Source of the DNA: Gammaproteobacteria bacterium
GTDB taxonomy: Bacteria > Pseudomonadota > Gammaproteobacteria > JAGOUN01
Length of the DNA: 32,165 bases
Reading direction: 5' to 3'
Assembly (NCBI GenBank): GCA_021208965.1
Contig: JAJOJD010000075.1
Location: 1-32,165 of the forward strand
This document shows, piece after piece, positions 27,043-32,165 of this stretch (within the stretch, counting starts at the first letter, position 1; each line of letters starts with the position of its first letter). The notes under the pieces were generated by a model. That model was not told the DNA's origin. It saw only the letters and a list, made by a program, of their open reading frames with translations, and did not search any database. The position numbers and the translations under genes are program-made.

Positions 27043-28093
27043 ATGAAGGTGGTTATGTCAAATAGTATGATGCTGCGATGGTTCGTATTAGTCATTTTCT
27101 TGGGGTGTTTGCTTTATTATTTATCTCCGATTATTACTCCCTTTTTTTTGGGCGTGTTATTGGCGTATCTTGGTAATCCTATGGTAACGTACTGTCATCA
27201 CAAAAAAAATACCGCGCTCATTGGGTGTCCTCGCTGTCTTTATGGTGCTCACGATATTTTTAATTGTTCCTATTATTGTGCTTATGCCAATTGCGCAAGA
27301 GCAACTATTAATAGTGATCCAAAAGATTCCGCTGTTCATTTCTTGGTTTCAACATAAGGCAGTGGTTTGGCTTAGCCATCATCCTGCCTCTGATGATCTT
27401 TTCAATGTGGCAATGGTTAAGAAAAAATTAGCAGAGCACTCACAAAAAATCGGTAATCTGGTGTCATTGTTCATGCAGACAGCGGCGCAGTCAACGTATG
27501 CGATTATCACTTTTTTCGCGAATATGTTATTAGTTTTTGTTGTTGCCTTTTACTTAATGCGAGATTGGCCGATGATTCTAGAAAATATTCGACGTTTATT
27601 GCCTAGTGCTTCGCGTCATTCTGTATGCTGTGTCGCTGAACAGGCAAATGCGATTGTTAGTGCTTTTTTACGAGGACAATTGTTAGTGATGCTTTGTTTG
27701 GCGGTTATTTATTCAATAGGATTATGGCTGATTGGATTGCCTATTGCTTTTTTAGTCGGTGTTGTTTCTGGCCTTTTGGCGATCGTGCCTTATGTTGGTT
27801 TTATTGTCGGTATCAGTTTTGCTAGTCTTGTGATGTATATAGAATCGCATTCTTTTATGCAAGTTATGTATGTGCTTGGTATTTATATGATTGGCCAAAT
27901 CGCTGAAAGTACTTTTCTTACGCCATGTTTAGTCGGAGATAAAATAGGGTTACATCCGGTGGCTGTCATTTTTTCTGTCTTAGTTGGCGGGTACTTATTT
28001 GGGTTTCTGGGGGTTCTGCTGGCATTGCCAGTGGCCGCGGTGGTCTGTGTTATTATCAAAAATATTCTTTCGCACGAGTCTGTATGCAGTTAG
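27043..28093 (+). CDS. perM: PerM/AI-2E exporter family membrane protein, frameshifted as assembled
   Basis: A polytopic protein of the AI-2E transporter (PerM/YdiK) superfamily. The first frame ends LAYLGNPMVTYCHHKK. Then an A8 run at 27202-27209 shifts the frame; with one A fewer it continues IPRSLGVLAVFMVLTIFLIVPI, giving about 346 residues, normal for the family. The C-terminal part shows the family's GVVSGLLAIVPYVGFIVG and IAESTFLTPCLVGDKIGLHPVAVIFSVLVGG. A second start at 27055 with GGTGG upstream is possible. Its last 10 bases overlap hda. The transported substrate is uncertain. Confidence 0.85.
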
Positions 28094-28773
28094 TTTTTAA
28101 TTTACGTTTGCGTTTTAAGGCGAATCTCAATAATTTTATTTTAGGTCCAAATAGAGGCGTAGTGCATGGTTTACAAGTGGTTGCTCGAGGTGCGAGTGAT
28201 AATTATGCTTTTGTTTGGGCTGAGGAGGGGGATGGGTTGACCCATCTATTGCAAGCAATTTGTGATGATGCGACGCAACACGGAATAGAAAATGTGTATT
28301 TGCCTTTGAAAGATGTATTACATGTAGATCCTAGTATATTGGCTGAATTAGATCAAATTTCATTGGTATGTTTCGATGATATTGAGCTTATTGCTGGCCA
28401 GCCAGAGTGGGAAGAAGCCTTGTTTGATCTTTTTAATCGTTTGCAAGAAAATGGATGCCGTTTGATTGTGGGGGCTCATCGAGCGATTTCTCTTTGTCAT
28501 TTTCAATTGAAAGACTTAGTTTCCCGTTTGAACTCCGGTTTGGCTTATTTTCTTGCTCCGCTGTCTGATCAGGATAAGCTTATTTGTTTGCAGCAAAATG
28601 CAGTACATCGTGGTTTTGTTCTGCCGAAAAATGTGGCGCAGTATTTTTTAACGCATTATCCTCGTGATATGCGCACACAGTTAAAACTGTTGGAACAGTT
28701 AGATACGCTTTCTCTACAGCAACATCATAAAATTACCTTGCCTTTTGTTAAAACCCACCTTCAACTGCCATAA
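28084..28773 (+). CDS. hda: DnaA regulatory inactivator Hda
   Basis: A 229-residue AAA+ DnaA homologue that, bound to the beta clamp, stimulates ATP hydrolysis by DnaA after initiation. The N-terminal clamp-binding motif QLVFNL is present. The Walker A region reads AEEGDGLTHLLQA; E. coli Hda has GREGAGRSHLLHA, so the basic residue is lost. Walker B is LVCFDDIELIAG. The box VII arginine (DLVSRLNSG) and sensor II (RDMRTQLKLLEQL) are intact. It overlaps the perM end. Confidence 0.9.
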   Translation: MQLVFNLRLRFKANLNNFILGPNRGVVHGLQVVARGASDNYAFVWAEEGDGLTHLLQAICDDATQHGIENVYLPLKDVLHVDPSILAELDQISLVCFDDIELIAGQPEWEEALFDLFNRLQENGCRLIVGAHRAISLCHFQLKDLVSRLNSGLAYFLAPLSDQDKLICLQQNAVHRGFVLPKNVAQYFLTHYPRDMRTQLKLLEQLDTLSLQQHHKITLPFVKTHLQLP

Positions 28774-28791
28774 TTTTTTTGTTATTGTTAG

Positions 28792-30099
<1,308 letters not shown>

Positions 30100-30102
30100 G
30101 TA

Positions 30103-30402
30103 ATGAATTGCATACGTCGTTATTTCTTTATCATTATCTTGGGCGTTGTATTTGTTCTATTACAATATGAGTTTTGGTTTTCTGATGGCGGGTTGATTCA
30201 AAATCATCGTTTAAAAGAACGCTTGCATCGCGAAAAATCTGTCTTGATGCATCAGTTAAAGGAAAATGAAGCCTTGCGCAATAAAGTCATTAAAATTAAA
30301 AAAGATCCTTGTGAGTTGGAAGCCCATGCTCGAGGCGAGCTCGGAATGGTGAAGCGTGGCGAAGAATATATTGAGATTGCCATCAAGCCGGATGAATCGT
30401 AA
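30103..30402 (+). CDS. ftsB: cell division protein FtsB
   Basis: A 99-residue bitopic protein of the FtsQLB divisome complex. A short cytoplasmic N-terminus is followed by a transmembrane helix (about 6-22: YFFIIILGVVFVLLQYE), a periplasmic coiled coil (LKERLHREKSVLMHQLKENEALRNKV) and a conserved tail (ELEAHARGELGMVKRGEEYI). The eno-ftsB pairing is that of E. coli; ispD does not follow here. Confidence 0.92.
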   Translation: MNCIRRYFFIIILGVVFVLLQYEFWFSDGGLIQNHRLKERLHREKSVLMHQLKENEALRNKVIKIKKDPCELEAHARGELGMVKRGEEYIEIAIKPDES

Positions 30403-30458
30403 ATTTTTTATACCAATAAAGGGTGTATCATACCCGTAAAATAAATTATCGATTTTTT

Positions 30459-30488
30459 TTGACTATTCCTAGGTTTTTCTCGTATGAT
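30459..30488 (+). promoter_or_regulatory. promoter of rpoS
   Basis: TTGACT, 18-base spacer, TATGAT, giving a leader of about 100 bases before the rpoS ATG. The leader contains CCCG...CGGG stems near 30550-30566. E. coli rpoS is controlled through its leader by small RNAs; whether this applies here is inference. Confidence 0.6.
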
Positions 30489-30592
30489 GAATGAGTGCGG
30501 TTAAAAAACGATAAAAGCAAAACCGGAAAGTTTCGCATAATGGAATATGCCCCGTTTTTCTGACGGGAAGCTTGTATAAAAAGGAGAAAATA

Positions 30593-31560
30593 ATGTCCAA
30601 AATCTATGCAGATGATATATCTGTTTCTGTGTCTACTCTGGCTGAGACCTCCTCTGTTGAGGATATGTCCGAAGAAGTTGAAATCTCTGATGATGAGCCT
30701 TTGCCAAAAAGTAAGGGTTTGGGCATAGATGATTCTCGTTTTGATCCTGCTCAAATTTACTTGAACGACATCGGTTTTACGCCATTGCTGACAGCTGAAG
30801 AAGAACAGCACTACGGCCGTTTGGCAAAAGAAGGGGATATTAAAGCGCGTAATCGGATGATAGAAAGTAATTTACGCTTAGTCGTAAAAATTACGCGAAA
30901 ATATTACAATCGTGGTTTGCCCTTGCTAGACCTTATTAATGAAGGAAATTTAGGGTTAATGCACGCGGTTGAGAAATATGAGCCTGAACGTGGTTTTCGT
31001 TTTTCAACGTATGCGACTTGGTGGATTAGGCAATCCATTGAGCGTGCGATCATGAACCAGACCCGTACGATTCGGTTACCGGTTCATGTGATCAAAGAGC
31101 TCAGTACTTATCTTCGCGCAAAAAAATGACGAAAGAATTGGGTCGAGAGCCCTCAGCCGAAGAAGTCGCTAAATATCTTGATTTGCCTTTGCATGAGGTG
31201 AAAGAGGCTTTTTACTTGATTGATGATGCGGTTTCAGCCGATGTATTAGTTGGGCATGAAGAAGGCAGTAAAACCTTGATGGAAACATTGCCTGATGATA
31301 CGACGCCTAATCCTGTTGATTCGTTGGCCCAAGAAGATTTAATGAAAAGTTTGACGCTCTGTCTTGATGAGCTTGACGAGCGTCAACGGCAGGTCGTATG
31401 CCGTCGTTTTGGTTTGGAAGGGTTTGAACATCAAACGTTGGAAGAAGTCGGCGAAGCTGTTGGGTTAACCCGAGAACGGGTGAGACAAATTCAGTTAATT
31501 GCGTTGAAAACCCTGCGGAAAGCCTTGATTAAGCATGGCGTTACTGAGCTTCTATTATAA
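30593..31560 (+). CDS. rpoS: RNA polymerase sigma factor RpoS, split at an A7 slippery run
   Basis: The stationary-phase sigma factor. It contains [23 protein letters not shown] (region 1.2), the 2.1-2.4 block [27 protein letters not shown] and [17 protein letters not shown], then region 3, and 4.2 ([19 protein letters not shown]). ATG 30593 has AAGGAG upstream; a TTG at 30572 is rejected. The frame stops at TGA 31127-31129 within region 3, and resumes -1 at 31126 ([15 protein letters not shown]). The junction reads GCA AAA AAA TGA, an in-frame A AAA AAA heptamer. The joined product is about 322 residues, one residue short of the usual spacing between YLR and EPS, which may indicate a longer A run in reality. 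Confidence 0.9.
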
Positions 31561-31612
31561 GTTATTTTTAGCGTTGGGTTTTATCGTTTTTTTTGTGGTA
31601 TAGTTGGTCCTT

Positions 31613-31952
31613 GGGTTGACTAAGACAATCGCCGCCACGTTGTGGGGGAGGAAAGTCCGGGCTCCATAGAGCAGAGTGCCAGTTAATGGCTGGGGGGCGA
31701 AAGCCTACGGCTAGTGCCACAGAAAATATACCGCCGTTTGCTTTTTCAGCGGTAAGGGTGAAATGGTGCGGTAAGAGCGCACCGCGCTTTTGGTAACAAA
31801 AGCGGCAGGGTAAACCCCACTCGGAGCAAGACTAAATAGGAGTACGTTTGGCGTGGCTCGCGCTGTACTCGGGTAAGTTGCTTGAGGTGCTAAGTGATTA
31901 GCATCCTAGATGAATGATTGTCCACGACAGAACCCGGCTTATCGGTCGACCC
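31613..31952 (+). ncRNA. rnpB: RNase P RNA, bacterial type A
   Basis: The catalytic RNA of RNase P, which processes the 5' ends of tRNAs. Conserved blocks are seen in order: GAGGAAAGTCCGGGCTCC, GGGTGAAATGGTGCGGTAAG, AGAGCGCACCGCG, GGTAAACCCCAC, AGCAAGAC, AAATAGGAG, and GACAGAACCCGGCTTAT. The P1 helix GGGTTGAC (31613-31620) pairs with GTCGACCC (31945-31952), fixing the ends. A T5 run follows. Confidence 0.96.
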
Positions 31953-32029
31953 TTTTTCCGCTTTACTTCTTCTGAAAACAAGGGTTTTCCCTAATATTTT
32001 CCTCAAGATTTTCGTACAAAAATCGACAT

Positions 32030-32047
32030 GACACAATATATTGTGTC
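32030..32047. promoter_or_regulatory. 18-bp perfect palindrome, candidate operator
   Basis: GACACAATATATTGTGTC is self-complementary over all 18 bases and lies 78 bases downstream of rnpB, upstream of the MraZ boxes. There is no T-run, so it is not a terminator. It may bind a dimeric regulator. Apart from this and the MraZ boxes, 31953-32165 holds no gene. Confidence 0.45.
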
Positions 32048-32138
32048 TTCTTATCCCTTTAGTCACAACCATCATTTTTTGAATATATTTTATTTAAATT
32101 TCTGATGGAAACTCGTATAAACCCGTAGAAAAAGGAAA

Positions 32139-32165
32139 AAAGTGGAATAAAGTGGCAAAAAGTTG
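32139..32165 (+). promoter_or_regulatory. MraZ operator: three 10-bp repeats
   Basis: AAAGTGG-AAT, AAAGTGG-CAA and AAAGTTG follow each other with an exact 10-bp period, with a degenerate fourth unit just upstream (32129-32135). This matches the known MraZ operator pattern of three or four AAAGTG(G/T)N3 units upstream of mraZ. rnpB next to mraZ is the order known in Pseudomonas. mraZ should therefore start just beyond the window. Confidence 0.7.

Noticed and set aside
30420..30434. GGGTGTATCATACCC hairpin after ftsB as a terminator
   Set aside because: The stem is short, includes a G-T pair and is followed by an A-rich stretch rather than T-run.
31890..32075. Minus-strand open frame of 61 codons
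   Set aside because: It overlaps the 3' end of rnpB, has no ribosome-binding site, and its sequence is explained by the RNA gene.

Overview
The window is a low-GC gammaproteobacterial chromosome segment of mostly housekeeping genes. The gene orders alaS-lysC-csrA-tRNA-Ser, rplM-rpsI-sspA-sspB, tRNA-fMet-rimP-nusA-infB-rbfA, perM-hda, eno-ftsB and rnpB followed by MraZ-type boxes are all typical of Gammaproteobacteria. The lysine-tailed HU protein, the short intergenic repeats and the many broken genes suggest Legionellales or another host-associated relative. That placement is inference, since no 16S or other decisive marker is present.

Layout. 1-1350: end of a DUF6311 membrane protein, frameshifted. 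1401-2300: unrecognised protein on the minus strand. 2438-5068: accessory operon of a YheO/DauR-type regulator (frameshifted in its HTH), a PLP aminotransferase and an ornithine-cyclodeaminase-family enzyme. 5271-5400: fragment of an Rpn/PDDEXK transposase-nuclease. 5424-11605: accessory block with an MHS/ProP-like transporter, an archaeal-type ATPase with a PD-(D/E)XK tail, a GNAT acetyltransferase, an APH-type kinase, an AraC-GyrI regulator, TspO, and a chimeric remnant of a second APH gene. 11606-11832: two repeat-like elements. 11833-16530 (minus strand): tRNA-Ser(GCU), csrA, lysC, alaS and an HU-like gene. 16712-23953 (plus strand): ribosomal proteins, sspAB, initiator tRNA and the nusA-infB operon. 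23959-28773: outer-membrane barrel, mrp, dcd, ihfB, a compact DUF2066 protein, perM and hda. 28816-31560: eno, ftsB, rpoS. 31613-31952: RNase P RNA. The last 27 bases are three 10-bp repeats matching the MraZ operator, so mraZ and the division/cell-wall cluster should begin just past the end.

The most notable feature is at least seven single-base frame breaks, most in A/T runs. They hit dispensable genes and also alaS (twice), rpoS and perM. Indels have both signs, and alaS cannot be lost without a second copy. Uncorrected homopolymer errors in the assembly are therefore the simplest explanation. The alternatives are real decay, or rescue by slippage as described in insect endosymbionts. The rpoS break is the exception worth testing: it lies on an in-frame A AAA AAA heptamer directly before a UGA stop, the classical layout for -1 frameshifting. 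No clearly new multi-gene system was found. The best leads are the rpoS heptamer, the regulator-aminotransferase-OCD operon, and the csrA leader.
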